Positions 39,049-48,311 of a DNA stretch of 64,000 nucleotides are shown here, piece after piece. Below the pieces are notes generated by a model. That model was given only the letters and a program-made list of their open reading frames with translations. It was not told the DNA's origin and searched no databases. Source of the DNA: an uncultured Chryseobacterium sp. (lineage in GTDB: Bacteria; Bacteroidota; Bacteroidia; Flavobacteriales; Weeksellaceae); assembly GCA_913778275.1 (NCBI GenBank), contig CAJYWN010000009.1:129154-193153 (forward strand). The letters are read 5' to 3'. The first letter of the stretch is position 1; each line of letters opens with the position of its first letter. Both the position numbers and the translations under genes were made by a program.

Positions 39049-39498
39049 TTATTTTTTTGTCCAGTATTTTCTTTTTAAATGTTCTGTTTTTAAAATGTCA
39101 CAACCTAAAACAAATACTCTGTAAACCGGTCTCTCGATTCCGTAGTAAGGTATTTTGTCTTCAAAATATTCAACACTCATCTTGTCTAATGTGTTTTTCA
39201 GATCAGTCATTTTATTAAGATCAGCCGAAAAACCGATACAATGCGTCTTTGCCCATTTATCAGATTTAATCTGATTGAAAGCGTGGGCTGTGATTTCCGC
39301 TTCTGTATTGAAAGTCTCTAAAATCTGCTTTTGCCCGCGTTCCGTATAATACCAGATAAAACGACCGTCTGATTGGTCAATTCCCAACCCTTCATAAATA
39401 GGGTTTCCGTTGATGGAATAACTGTTGAAATTGAAACAATGTTGTTTCATCCATTGTTCAAGTTCAGGGATGGTCTTTGGTAAGTCGAAGGTATCCAT
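39049..39498 (-). CDS. Conserved hypothetical protein
   Basis: A 149-residue soluble protein, no signal peptide. Aromatic-rich segments (RFIWYYTERGQKQILETF) and a C-terminal DKIPYYGIERPVYRVFVLG are notable. The alternating strands and helices suggest a compact alpha/beta fold of the kind seen in small immunity-like proteins, but I do not recognise a family and no toxin gene is adjacent. It is transcribed leftward, alone. Confidence 0.55.
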   Translation of the reverse strand: MDTFDLPKTIPELEQWMKQHCFNFNSYSINGNPIYEGLGIDQSDGRFIWYYTERGQKQILETFNTEAEITAHAFNQIKSDKWAKTHCIGFSADLNKMTDLKNTLDKMSVEYFEDKIPYYGIERPVYRVFVLGCDILKTEHLKRKYWTKK

Positions 39499-39584
39499 TG
39501 TCTGTTTTTTTAATATACATCGCGCTGCTGCGAGTGATGCAAATATAATAGTTAGGTTATCAATTTTATAAAGCTAAGAAAACA

Positions 39585-39718
39585 AACCACCCCGTCAAAA
39601 AATTCTTTCGAATTTTCGCCATCCCTCTAAGGGGGAATGTCTTGCACGTGAACGTAAGGGAATTCCCCTCCTCTGGAGGGGTGGATTAATTTTCAGGGAA
39701 AATTAAGACGGGGTGGTT
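39585..39718. repeat. 134-bp element with 12-bp terminal inverted repeats
   Basis: The element starts AACCACCCCGTC and ends GACGGGGTGGTT, an exact inverted pair. Inside are shorter inverted stretches (CCCTCTAAGGGGGAAT and ATTCCCCTCCTCTGGAGGGG). It encodes no protein. It looks like a small MITE- or REP-type intergenic element; related GACGGGGTGGTT-ended sequences are familiar from flavobacterial genomes. It sits in the gap before the nucleoside phosphorylase gene. Confidence 0.8.
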
Positions 39719-39764
39719 AGCTGGAACCATCAAATATTTCAGCCTAAAATCAATCACGGATTTG

Positions 39765-39772
39765 TATCTTTG
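39765..39772 (+). promoter_or_regulatory. Bacteroidetes -7 promoter box
   Basis: TATCTTTG lies 20 nt before the ATG at 39792. It shows that the gene starts at 39792 and not at the upstream TTG at 39762, which precedes the box. Confidence 0.75.
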
Positions 39773-39791
39773 CTTCATTGAAAATAAAAGT

Positions 39792-40502
39792 ATGAGTATT
39801 CACATCAGTGCCAAAAAAGGACAAATAGCCAAAGTTGTATTGCAGCCGGGAGATCCGCTCCGTGCACAGTTTATTGCCGAAAAATACCTTGAAAATGCAG
39901 AATTGGTAAGCAAAACAAGAGGCATATTTTATTATACAGGTTTATACAAAGGAAAAGAAATCACCGTTGGAGCCAGTGGAATGGGATTTCCGAGCATAGG
40001 GATCTATTCTTTTGAACTATTCACGGAATATGAAGTAGATACCATTATCCGAATTGGAACCTGTGGTGCATACAGCACCGATCTTCAGCTTTTTGATATT
40101 TTAAATGTGGATAATGCGGCAAGTGAAAGTACCTACGCCAAATACGCCTGGGAAATAGAAGATGAAATTCTTCCGCATCAGGGTACGATTTACAATACCA
40201 TTAATCAGACGGCAGAAGCACTTTCCCTCAAAACAAAATCCATCAACGTACACAGCAGCGATATTTTTTACAGAAAAGATCCTGCGGTACCTGCAATTGC
40301 TACGAAATACAACTGTCCAGCCGTGGAAATGGAAGCATTCGGTTTATTTGCCAACGCCAGATATTTAGGAAAAAATGCAGCAACCATTCTTACGGTGACA
40401 GACATCATTCCGACCCACGAACAAATTTCTGCCGACGAAAGAGAAAGAGCACTGAAACCCATGATGGAACTCGCTTTGGAATCTGCATTGAAGAGCTTGT
40501 AA
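39792..40502 (+). CDS. deoD: Purine nucleoside phosphorylase, DeoD type
   Basis: A 236-residue protein starting MSIHISAKKGQIAKVVLQPG. The hexameric nucleoside phosphorylase pattern is clear: QPGDPLRAQFIAE (phosphate-binding Asp-Pro-Leu-Arg), TVGASGMGFPSIGIYSFEL, IIRIGTCGAY, VEMEAFGLF (ribose-binding Glu) and TVTDIIPTHE (purine-binding Asp). It splits purine nucleosides with phosphate to give the base and ribose-1-phosphate, in the cytoplasm. It is a single gene with its own promoter (TATCTTTG at 39765). A uridine phosphorylase is the alternative, but length and motifs favour DeoD. Confidence 0.92.
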   Translation: MSIHISAKKGQIAKVVLQPGDPLRAQFIAEKYLENAELVSKTRGIFYYTGLYKGKEITVGASGMGFPSIGIYSFELFTEYEVDTIIRIGTCGAYSTDLQLFDILNVDNAASESTYAKYAWEIEDEILPHQGTIYNTINQTAEALSLKTKSINVHSSDIFYRKDPAVPAIATKYNCPAVEMEAFGLFANARYLGKNAATILTVTDIIPTHEQISADERERALKPMMELALESALKSL

Positions 40503-40579
40503 AAAAGGGGAGCAGACAATATTCTGATAAATGCTTAGAATTATGGAAGCTGTCCCAAGAGTTAAAAAAAATTGAATTT

Positions 40580-40646
40580 TGTCATTCTGAGGAACGAAGA
40601 ATCTTTAAACTCATTTTTGATATTCTTCATTTTGTTCAGAATGACA
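40580..40646. repeat. Imperfect palindromic intergenic repeat
   Basis: TGTCATTCTGAGGAACGAAG pairs with a downstream ATTCTTC...TCAGAATGACA. This 67-bp palindrome belongs to a repeat type common between genes in Bacteroidetes. It lies between the convergent deoD and DUF434 genes and may also act as a bidirectional terminator. Confidence 0.75.
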
Positions 40647-40654
40647 TTTTTACG

Positions 40655-41374
40655 TTAAAGAAAGCTGATGATATTGGCATCAAGAGCTTCGTTGTCAATC
40701 AAAAATCGGATCATGTTAAACCATTTTTTGCAGTGATCAAGAATCCACGCATCGGAAGAGATAATAATTTCACCATGTTCAGCTAAAAACTGATCGGGGT
40801 TGAACTCCAATGAGGTTTCCCATGCTAGCTGTCGTTCCTGTGCAAATTCAGCAATAAACTGACTGATTCGCCCGCTGTTGGAAACCGGCCTGTCAAAAAT
40901 CCAGCAAAGTTTACCTATACTGCAATTTTGGAAGAAAGAAGCAGCCAGCTCTAAAGAAGGCAAAGTTTGATTTACTCTTTTATACGTCCCGTGAACACCG
41001 GAAAGATCCCGAAAACATCCATCCAGCCCTTCAAAAATATAAGCACCCGAAAGCAGGCTTTCCAATAGGATCAGTACATTGAAGCCATCGATGTAAATGG
41101 TTTGGCCTTTTAAAATTTCTACTCCGGTTTCTTTAGATTTTCTGTTCTGGATCTGATTGTGTGATGCAGAAGCAGCTCTGATGGTCTGAATCTGTCTTGT
41201 TTTCAGTCTGTATCGGTTTCCCGCCAGTTCAGCCGAGGCTTTTTCCGGATACTCCCGCGAAAGCAAATAATGCATATCCTGAACAGCCATTTTAAGCCTG
41301 CCAACCTGTTTTTCCGATCCGAATAAACTGTCGTCGGAAGTGTTTTTCCCTCGGTTTCTGTTGTTCATATTCAA
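40655..41374 (-). CDS. DUF434 family protein
   Basis: A 239-residue soluble protein. The N-terminal region (AVQDMHYLLSREYPEKASAELAGNRYRL) and the central segment GQTIYIDGFNVLILLESLLSGAYIFEGLDGCFRD match the DUF434/DUF5616 proteins found in bacteria and archaea. The C-terminal half contains WIFDRPVSNSGRIS and IISSDAWILDHC, a Rossmann-like pattern with Asp residues that could coordinate metal as in PIN or PRTase-like enzymes. The function is not established. It is transcribed leftward, divergent from the ternary-system operon at 41563. Confidence 0.8.
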   Translation of the reverse strand: MNMNNRNRGKNTSDDSLFGSEKQVGRLKMAVQDMHYLLSREYPEKASAELAGNRYRLKTRQIQTIRAASASHNQIQNRKSKETGVEILKGQTIYIDGFNVLILLESLLSGAYIFEGLDGCFRDLSGVHGTYKRVNQTLPSLELAASFFQNCSIGKLCWIFDRPVSNSGRISQFIAEFAQERQLAWETSLEFNPDQFLAEHGEIIISSDAWILDHCKKWFNMIRFLIDNEALDANIISFL

Positions 41375-41562
41375 ATGTAATATAAAAAGCCTGGATTTCC
41401 TTTCAGATCAACATAATTTGATTAAATTTACGTTAATAAGACACTGTTGAACTTTGATTTTTTCCAATCGTACGAATGGATGTAAGCAACTTTTGGCGGA
41501 TCAGAAAAATGCTTCGGGGAATAAACTTCAATCTTTTTCTCGAAATTGTTAAAATTATTTAG

Positions 41563-42204
41563 ATGATAGCATCCAAATCCTCTTTTTTAGATACTTTGTT
41601 CCTTCTTCGGAAAGATGAATGCATAACGATTTTTACCGATATTCCTGAAATATCTGCAAAAGAAATCGAGGATACAGCAGATTATTTAGAATCTGAATTC
41701 GAAAAAGAAAGGCTTGAATTCTTATCCTTGGACATACATTTCGACAAAGAAGCTTCGGTGTGGGCTGCCAAAGTTTTGTATCACAGTGCACAATTATACC
41801 TTATCAGGAAAGACACTTCCAAAGATCTCTACAAGCTGATCCCCGAATATAAAGGTAGAAGAGACATTTCTTCCCTATTATCTGCCGATTTATCCTTGCG
41901 GTTTTTACCCCAGATTGTTTCGGCATTACAGAACGCAGATCCGGAAGATTTATTGATTAAAATCCTGGAAAATATCCTCCGGCAGTTTCATTACTCAGCG
42001 GTAGGATCAGATACAACGTTAGGAAATATCAATTGGGAAGAAGAACTGAAAGACAAAACATACCGAAAATTATATCTTGAAAGAATTGTAGAAAAAAGAG
42101 CGTATCAGCTTGCAGAAATTCCTTACATTAATCAATTGCTGATTGCCGAATTTGGCATTTATAAAGATATTTATTGGAAAGAATTAAAAATAATAGAAAA
42201 CTAA
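41563..42204 (+). CDS. Helical component of the MoxR-vWA ternary system
   Basis: A 213-residue, mainly helical soluble protein without recognisable catalytic residues (FLLRKDECITIFTDIPEIS, then DTADYLESEFEKERLEF, and a C-terminal NQLLIAEFGIYKDIYWKEL). It precedes the MoxR gene by 189 bp in the same direction. MoxR-vWA-beta-propeller ternary systems contain several 'bpX' partner domains of this kind, so it is probably one of these; I cannot say which without a profile search. Confidence 0.55.
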   Translation: MIASKSSFLDTLFLLRKDECITIFTDIPEISAKEIEDTADYLESEFEKERLEFLSLDIHFDKEASVWAAKVLYHSAQLYLIRKDTSKDLYKLIPEYKGRRDISSLLSADLSLRFLPQIVSALQNADPEDLLIKILENILRQFHYSAVGSDTTLGNINWEEELKDKTYRKLYLERIVEKRAYQLAEIPYINQLLIAEFGIYKDIYWKELKIIEN

Positions 42205-42393
42205 CTTCTGTATTGTTTTACCAGGTACAACACCTTTGCTTCACTTTATAATTGATTCATCGGAATCGGCGAAACTTTGTTTTGCAAACTTAAAAAAAGG
42301 TAGTAGTTAAAATAAACTTTGCAGGCTTTGCGTTAAAAAAAGCAGTTTAAAAAATATTAATTTTCATCAAAAAGAAAAATAACACAAAAACAA

Positions 42394-43527
42394 ATGACCC
42401 AAAACATAGAAAAATTAAACCATATTCTTAGTTACGTAAAAAATACATTTGTAGGAAAAGATGACGTCGTAGATTTGTTGGGAATTTGCTTACTCGCAAA
42501 AGAGAATGCCTTTTTATACGGACCTCCCGGAACAGCCAAGTCTGCCATTGTAAGAACGATGGCCCAGACCGTAAAAGACGGGAAGAATTTCGAATACCTC
42601 TTAACCCGTTTTACCGAACCAAACGAAATTTTCGGACCCTTTGATATCAGAAAATTAAAAGAAGGAGAATTATTAACCAACACCGAAGGCATGATGCCTG
42701 AAGCATCTATGGTTTTTCTGGATGAAATTTTCAATGCCAATTCCGCCATCCTGAACTCGCTCCTGATGGCTCTTAATGAAAAAATCTTTAAAAGAGGAAA
42801 GGAAACAAAACATCTTCCTGCACTCATGTTTGTTGGCGCAAGTAATGTGCTTCCCGAAGATGAAGCGCTAAATGCATTGTTTGACCGTTTCCTGATCCGG
42901 ATTAATGTAGATTACGTAAATCCGGACCTTCTTCATCAGGTACTTTTAGCCGGAAGAAAACTGGAAAATAATATGGAAACGGAATCGCCTGAAATTCTTT
43001 CCCACGAAATAAAAGAACTTCAGGATCTATGTAAAAAAGTTGATTTAAAACCCATCTACGAAGTATACCTCAACACCATCATCAGCCTCAGAAATACAGG
43101 AATTGCCATATCGGACCGAAGAGCCGTGAAGATGCAGAATCTTATTGCTGCAAGCGCTCTTATCTGCGGAAGAAACGAAGCCATTCTTTCAGACCTTTGG
43201 ATATTGAAACACATCTGGGATACCGAAGAACAGATCGAAATTCTGGAAGGTATTATCAACAGGACCATCGAAAAAGATGAAAACCCCAAATCTCATCCGC
43301 AGGCCCTTCAAAACAAAACACCGGATCCGGAAGAAGTGATGAAAGATGTAAACATCCTGATTGAAAAATGGAACAGCGGTACCCTGAGCTTTGAAGAACA
43401 GAATGTGGTTAAAGATAAGCTGAGATACCTTCAGAGCCGTTGCGACTGGATCAGAAATCCGGAACAGAAACAGTATATCCAACAGGAAATTGAAAGTCTA
43501 TGGCAAAAGATCCTTCAGAGTATATAA
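42394..43527 (+). CDS. MoxR-type AAA+ ATPase
   Basis: A 377-residue MoxR/RavA-type AAA+ ATPase. The Walker A motif is GPPGTAKSAIVR (about residues 49-60) and Walker B is SMVFLDEIFNAN (about residues 106-117). Sensor 1 is in FVGASNVLPEDE, and the arginine-finger region is ALFDRFLIRI. The last 70 residues are a charged helical extension. MoxR ATPases remodel or load vWA partner proteins, and here the vWA gene is two genes downstream. The 3' end overlaps the next gene by 28 bp. With the neighbouring genes it forms the described MoxR-vWA-beta-propeller ternary system, predicted to act in NTP-dependent conflict or stress responses. Confidence 0.93.
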   Translation: MTQNIEKLNHILSYVKNTFVGKDDVVDLLGICLLAKENAFLYGPPGTAKSAIVRTMAQTVKDGKNFEYLLTRFTEPNEIFGPFDIRKLKEGELLTNTEGMMPEASMVFLDEIFNANSAILNSLLMALNEKIFKRGKETKHLPALMFVGASNVLPEDEALNALFDRFLIRINVDYVNPDLLHQVLLAGRKLENNMETESPEILSHEIKELQDLCKKVDLKPIYEVYLNTIISLRNTGIAISDRRAVKMQNLIAASALICGRNEAILSDLWILKHIWDTEEQIEILEGIINRTIEKDENPKSHPQALQNKTPDPEEVMKDVNILIEKWNSGTLSFEEQNVVKDKLRYLQSRCDWIRNPEQKQYIQQEIESLWQKILQSI

Positions 43528-44243
43528 TAGAATTCTGGGCAGAAATTCCAAGAAGGGATGAAGAATATTTAGGCTCCATCCGCGATTGGAAAAATGTTCT
43601 GGTAGCATTGGAAGAAGATGTTATCTGGCTGAAAGGATTCACCGGAGAGCAGGCTGTTTCGGCAGAAATACAGCAGTTGCCGAATTTTGTGCTGTATGAA
43701 TTGAGGGACGGACTTTTGTTCAGTAAAGATGCACTGGTTCCGAGTAAAAAAGTAAGAACAGCCCTGCTTTGGACACCTATTCATAAAGCATTACGATTAA
43801 CATTTCCTCCTTCCAACAATAATTTCTTCGGAATCGATGAAAAAATTGATATTAAACTAAAAGCCTGTGAGCAAGAACATCATGTGATTGCTTTATTAGC
43901 TCCTATTGCGCAGATTAGTAAATCCATTATCGTCCAGCCGAAATTCAGGCTTGAAAAAATAAGCTGGACAGTTATTGATGATAAAGCATTATTCTTAGGA
44001 AATCCATTATTAAGCTTTCCCGGGAAAACGTTTTGGGAAAAAGACGGACATCTGTTACCGGCCGGTTTTGATTTTGAATTTAAAAACATGAGCGTTTTAT
44101 TGCAGAAAAAATACAATACAGAATTGGGTCAATGGCTTCTGTGGAATGAAGATGGAAGCGTTTTACCAATTAATAAAAGTGATTTCCGGAAAATGTCCGT
44201 AAGCTCATTTCGTCTGACTGAAAAAGCAAAAGAATGGAACTGA
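43500..44243 (+). CDS. bpX-type component of the MoxR-vWA ternary system
   Basis: A 247-residue protein (MAKDPSEYIIEFWAEIPRRD start). The order of strands and motifs such as WLKGFTGEQAVSAEIQQLP and LRDGLLFSKDALVPSKKVR fits the bpX2-like family described in these ternary systems, which always sits between MoxR and the vWA gene. No catalytic motif is visible; a recognition or adaptor role is likely. It overlaps the MoxR gene by 28 bp and the next gene by 10 bp, so all three are translationally coupled. Confidence 0.65.
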   Translation: MAKDPSEYIIEFWAEIPRRDEEYLGSIRDWKNVLVALEEDVIWLKGFTGEQAVSAEIQQLPNFVLYELRDGLLFSKDALVPSKKVRTALLWTPIHKALRLTFPPSNNNFFGIDEKIDIKLKACEQEHHVIALLAPIAQISKSIIVQPKFRLEKISWTVIDDKALFLGNPLLSFPGKTFWEKDGHLLPAGFDFEFKNMSVLLQKKYNTELGQWLLWNEDGSVLPINKSDFRKMSVSSFRLTEKAKEWN

Positions 44244-46621
44244 ACGAATACTTCCAGTCATACGAAAACTATTTCTGGGAATGGGCTACCGATGAAGACG
44301 TACCGGATCCGTCAGGCTATGATGAATATAACCTTATTTCCATCCCGAATGTAGGTGCAATCGCTTACAGACCTTACGTTATTGAAGTCCTGAAGGAACT
44401 GCAGCCGTACGGTTTTCCGCCTTTCGGATCACTGCTTCTGGTGCTGTATGCTTCTCAGGACAGTTATCTGAATTTAAACGGTATTTCGTATTATTTAAAA
44501 AAGATAGAAAAAAATTCACTGCTCAGAAATACAGATCAGATTGTGGAGCTTTTAGAAAACATCAACAGGCTACCGCGAATTTACAAAACAGGCCAGAACA
44601 AAATCAATCTTCTTCAGACACTTTTTAAAAACTCCCATAACCGAACTTCTTCCGGAAGTGCAGAACTTATATTAAAAAGATTCGCCAAAAGACCCTATAA
44701 AATTGCGGAATGTGCCCAAAAAATATCTTTTCGCTCAATGCTTTTTGCAGCGGATGATATCGGCAACTTACTAAATGTGAAAGGAAAGTTTCCAACCACA
44801 GCGTCCATTATTCATGCAATGAAAGGTATAGCGGAAATTCCGGATCTGGAGGATGAAGTGGTAGAAGAAGAAACGACCGCAGAAAGCGGAAAAGATTTTA
44901 TTCAGGAATTAATTGATGAGCCGAAGACCTTTCAGGTTGGAAGTTTAATTAAAAGAATCTGGAGCGGACTGAAAATTCCGATGCGCCACCTTTCTCCCGG
45001 TGAACAGCCCATTGGAGGGATTTCGGATATGAGCAATAAAGGTGATTTTAACAGAATGCTTCTATCCGAATTTGCCAACGAAGATGAGGTGTTTATGAAT
45101 CGTGTGGCTAATAATGAAGCTCTTTATATTCAGCGTGAAATTCCGCCTGAAGAAAATGTTTTTGAAAGAATCATTCTCATTGATACTTCCCTGAAAAATT
45201 GGGGAACTCCTAAAGTGCTGGCTTTTGCATCTGCCATTGCCATCATCAAACATCCTAAAGCACATTCGGAATGTAAGGTTTTGACATTGGGACATATCGG
45301 TCAGGAAATTTCCCTTAATAAAGCAGAACATGTTATCGAAAACCTCAACCAGGTAAGTCCGGTGCTGGAGGTTTCCCAGGCATTGCAAAAATTTTTTGAA
45401 GAGGATCACAGGGAAAAAGATCTTGAAGTTTTTTTCATTACCCACCAGGAAAATGCGGCAGATCAGAAATTGCAGAAAGTCATTCATGAAAACAGGGATC
45501 GCCTGAAATTTCTCGTGACCACTTCAGCCGCCGGAGAACTGAACTTCTACAAGCATCATAAAGGAACAAGAAAGCATATACAGAAGATCATACTTCCGCT
45601 GCACGAATTGTGGGCAAATCCTCCGAAGGGAAAAAGAAACGGAGAAAATAATTTCTCATCAAACGGAAAAAAGGCTGCTGTTCCGTTAAATTATCCGATT
45701 CTGTTTCCTACACCGGTCCATAAGATTGCAACCTTTCTGTATGAAGGAGAGTTCTATATATTAAGCAACAAAAAGCAGCTGTTAAGAACTTATCTGTCTG
45801 ATAATTATTATAATAAAAGCCATTATGATTACTATAAAATCCAGCACGGATCTGAAGTTCTGATTGAAGATATTTCCGTAAAACCGAAAGGCCAGTTTGC
45901 TTTAGCAAAAAATAAACAGCAGGAATTTATTTTATGCCAGTACCAGCCGGATAAAAGACTGATTTCTAAATTAAATTTAAATACAAAAGAGTATTCCGAG
46001 CTGAATATCACCGGAAAAATAGTTCCACCGGATTTTAATCTCATTTATTTTAATAAAAACTTTTACCTGCATCATGAAAAGCCGGTATGGATCTATCAGA
46101 TAAATCTTGAAGGAAATATCTCAATTGAACAGGTAAAGAACGATACGGAAATTGCTAAAAACTATGCAAAAGCGGAAGCTGAGGTATCTAAGCTTGCCAA
46201 TAGGGGAATTAAGATCTTCAACAATTTCAGTAAAATAGGAATAAATACAGATGAAGAATTGGTGATCTCAAAATATATAATGACAAGTCACGGCGACAGC
46301 CTTTATGCCTTTGCAAAAAACAGCACCGATATCAAAGTAATGGCCACTCAGAATAAAAATGTATTCAGCTTTGAAGACGGAAGTGAAATTATTACAGATT
46401 CCCGCGGAATGCTCACTTTCAAAAGCAGCAATAAAAATATACCTGTTTTTTATATGCCTTCCGCCGAATATGGATATCTGGCATTAGGAACGGAAAATTA
46501 TTTTGGCGGATCAGAATATTACCTTCCGAAAGAAAATAAATTGAAAATAAAGGAAATGGACGAAATGTACGATCAATACATGGACGCTTTTATTAAACAT
46601 GTTTTGAAATATGGAACTTAG
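44234..46621 (+). CDS. vWA domain and beta-propeller-like protein of the ternary system
   Basis: A 795-residue protein. Residues 1-300 are a helical bpX-like region. A von Willebrand A-type domain begins near residue 310 with RIILIDTSLKNWGTPKVLAF, but the MIDAS motif DxSxS is only partly kept (D-T-S-L-K), so classical metal coordination may be weak. Residues after about 480 form repeated strand-rich units (FYEGEFYILSNKKQLL, KFYLHHEKPVWIYQI-like, DSLYAFAKNSTDI, AEYGYLALGTENYFGG), consistent with the beta-propeller that names these systems. It is coupled by overlaps of 10 and 11 bp to both neighbours. It should be the MoxR client and sensor or scaffold. Confidence 0.8.
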   Translation: MELNEYFQSYENYFWEWATDEDVPDPSGYDEYNLISIPNVGAIAYRPYVIEVLKELQPYGFPPFGSLLLVLYASQDSYLNLNGISYYLKKIEKNSLLRNTDQIVELLENINRLPRIYKTGQNKINLLQTLFKNSHNRTSSGSAELILKRFAKRPYKIAECAQKISFRSMLFAADDIGNLLNVKGKFPTTASIIHAMKGIAEIPDLEDEVVEEETTAESGKDFIQELIDEPKTFQVGSLIKRIWSGLKIPMRHLSPGEQPIGGISDMSNKGDFNRMLLSEFANEDEVFMNRVANNEALYIQREIPPEENVFERIILIDTSLKNWGTPKVLAFASAIAIIKHPKAHSECKVLTLGHIGQEISLNKAEHVIENLNQVSPVLEVSQALQKFFEEDHREKDLEVFFITHQENAADQKLQKVIHENRDRLKFLVTTSAAGELNFYKHHKGTRKHIQKIILPLHELWANPPKGKRNGENNFSSNGKKAAVPLNYPILFPTPVHKIATFLYEGEFYILSNKKQLLRTYLSDNYYNKSHYDYYKIQHGSEVLIEDISVKPKGQFALAKNKQQEFILCQYQPDKRLISKLNLNTKEYSELNITGKIVPPDFNLIYFNKNFYLHHEKPVWIYQINLEGNISIEQVKNDTEIAKNYAKAEAEVSKLANRGIKIFNNFSKIGINTDEELVISKYIMTSHGDSLYAFAKNSTDIKVMATQNKNVFSFEDGSEIITDSRGMLTFKSSNKNIPVFYMPSAEYGYLALGTENYFGGSEYYLPKENKLKIKEMDEMYDQYMDAFIKHVLKYGT

Positions 46622-48311
46622 AATAAAACCTTTTCCGAAAAATAATCATCCTAAAAAAGGGCTTCTCATTAAAGGTTCTTCACCAAGGACATGGCTGTAT
46701 GAAATGGAGATGTTAGGGATTGACTTAAATGAGGTCCGGTCTTTTCCCATTCCTGCCGATGAACCGAATGTACTGTACGGATGTTTTTTGATTTTTCAGC
46801 ATACTGCTCCGGTTGAAATTGGCAGAAATTCCTATTTCCAATGTGTTGATCGTAAACTTTTCATTCCTGAAAATACAGACTTTTATCCCAAAATAATTTC
46901 CGAAGACTTGCAGAATACCGATGCGGAATTTCTGATCATGCATCCCGAATTCGGTCTGGTAAAACTGAATGAAGAAATCGACTGGATCTCGATCATCAAA
47001 ACTCCAAAACCATCCTCCTACAAAATACGTAAGCCATCGAGTGGGGTGAAAATCCCGCAGAAGATTGAGAGTTATACCGTGGAAATGGATGATGAACAAA
47101 TTCTCAAATCCCTTCAGAAGCCGCAAACCGAAGAAGCATGGATGAAAGAGCTGCCTTTCGATCTTCAGAAGGTAATGAAAGGGAATAAAAAAGAAGTTGA
47201 AAAATATTTAAAATATATTGAAAAATATCCTGACAGAGCAGTAGATCTCGGTGTTCCGCTGGATGTTATGGGAACTTCCAGAGGTGATGGTTTTGCAAAA
47301 TTTAAATTTGGAAATTCCTGGCTTGGAAAGTTGTTTGGCGGTGGAAATTCTGCATATTCTCAAAATTACCGCTGGGTATTTTGGGTTGTCCTTATTATAA
47401 TGGGTCTGGTAAGGCTTTTTGTGCATCTTAATAAGAAAGAATCTGCAGAAAACCATTCTACGATATCCTCAGGAAAAATTTCTGAGGTGAATAAAGATTT
47501 AATGAAGCCTATGGTAGCCTATCAGTCCGGTGTAACGGATATTGATATGAAAATTGATTCCATGTATGGTAAAGAAAGGCGTAAACTGATGGATGAGCAT
47601 ATGAAGGCGATGCTTAGTTATAATGATCCAAAAAACAAAAACAGCTACAAAGAATATCTGAAAAATGGCGGAAAACCGATTAATGAAATTTATAAGGAGA
47701 TTACAGATCATCAAAACAAGGTTAAAACTTCGGAAGATTCCCTGAAAAAGGTGTACAGCAAAAAAATTGTAAAATATTTAGCCCAAAACGAAGAAAAATA
47801 TAAAAATAAAATTAGGGACTCGTTGAAAAAAATCACTTCAGGAAAGCCCGCAGAACAGGGAATTATAAAAAAAATCTGGAAAAAGAAACAGATACTGATT
47901 GAAGATTCACTGGGCAGATTGTACGGAACAAAAGACTATCCTGAACCGCCTGCAATTCAGGATGCAGGTCAAAAAGCTACAGCTTATGAAAAGGAAGAAC
48001 CTTACGTGAAAAATGACACCTCTTTTTCAGAAATTATCTGGCTGATCATCTTTATGACCGGTGTTGTAGGACTGTATAATTTTATAGTTAAAAAAAGATC
48101 CTTAAATGCAGGAGGGCAAAATGTTCCCGGTAGTATTAAAATTTTTCTCATCATTGTGCTGGTCGGTATGTTGGCCTATATTTTCTACCCGTTAATTGAA
48201 ATGTTCGGCTACAACTGGTTTGTGTGGATTCTCATTGTAGGTGTCGTATTATTGCTTTACAGGCTGTTCAGTGAAGATAAAACCATTTTAAAATCAGACA
48301 AAGATGAATAG
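46611..48311 (+). CDS. Membrane component of the ternary system with N-terminal bpX-like domain
   Basis: A 566-residue protein. Residues 1-125 are a strand-rich domain (MELRIKPFPKNNHPKKGLLI, then RTWLYEMEMLGIDLNEVRSF) resembling the bpX6-type domain of MoxR-vWA systems. A charged linker leads to a transmembrane helix at about residue 253-272 (WVFWVVLIIMGLVRLFVHL). A long Lys/Glu-rich helical or coiled segment (280-460) follows, then three more hydrophobic segments near residues 472, 512 and 535. It may anchor the complex to the inner membrane. It overlaps the upstream gene by 11 bp and the downstream gene by 8 bp. Confidence 0.7.
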   Translation: MELRIKPFPKNNHPKKGLLIKGSSPRTWLYEMEMLGIDLNEVRSFPIPADEPNVLYGCFLIFQHTAPVEIGRNSYFQCVDRKLFIPENTDFYPKIISEDLQNTDAEFLIMHPEFGLVKLNEEIDWISIIKTPKPSSYKIRKPSSGVKIPQKIESYTVEMDDEQILKSLQKPQTEEAWMKELPFDLQKVMKGNKKEVEKYLKYIEKYPDRAVDLGVPLDVMGTSRGDGFAKFKFGNSWLGKLFGGGNSAYSQNYRWVFWVVLIIMGLVRLFVHLNKKESAENHSTISSGKISEVNKDLMKPMVAYQSGVTDIDMKIDSMYGKERRKLMDEHMKAMLSYNDPKNKNSYKEYLKNGGKPINEIYKEITDHQNKVKTSEDSLKKVYSKKIVKYLAQNEEKYKNKIRDSLKKITSGKPAEQGIIKKIWKKKQILIEDSLGRLYGTKDYPEPPAIQDAGQKATAYEKEEPYVKNDTSFSEIIWLIIFMTGVVGLYNFIVKKRSLNAGGQNVPGSIKIFLIIVLVGMLAYIFYPLIEMFGYNWFVWILIVGVVLLLYRLFSEDKTILKSDKDE

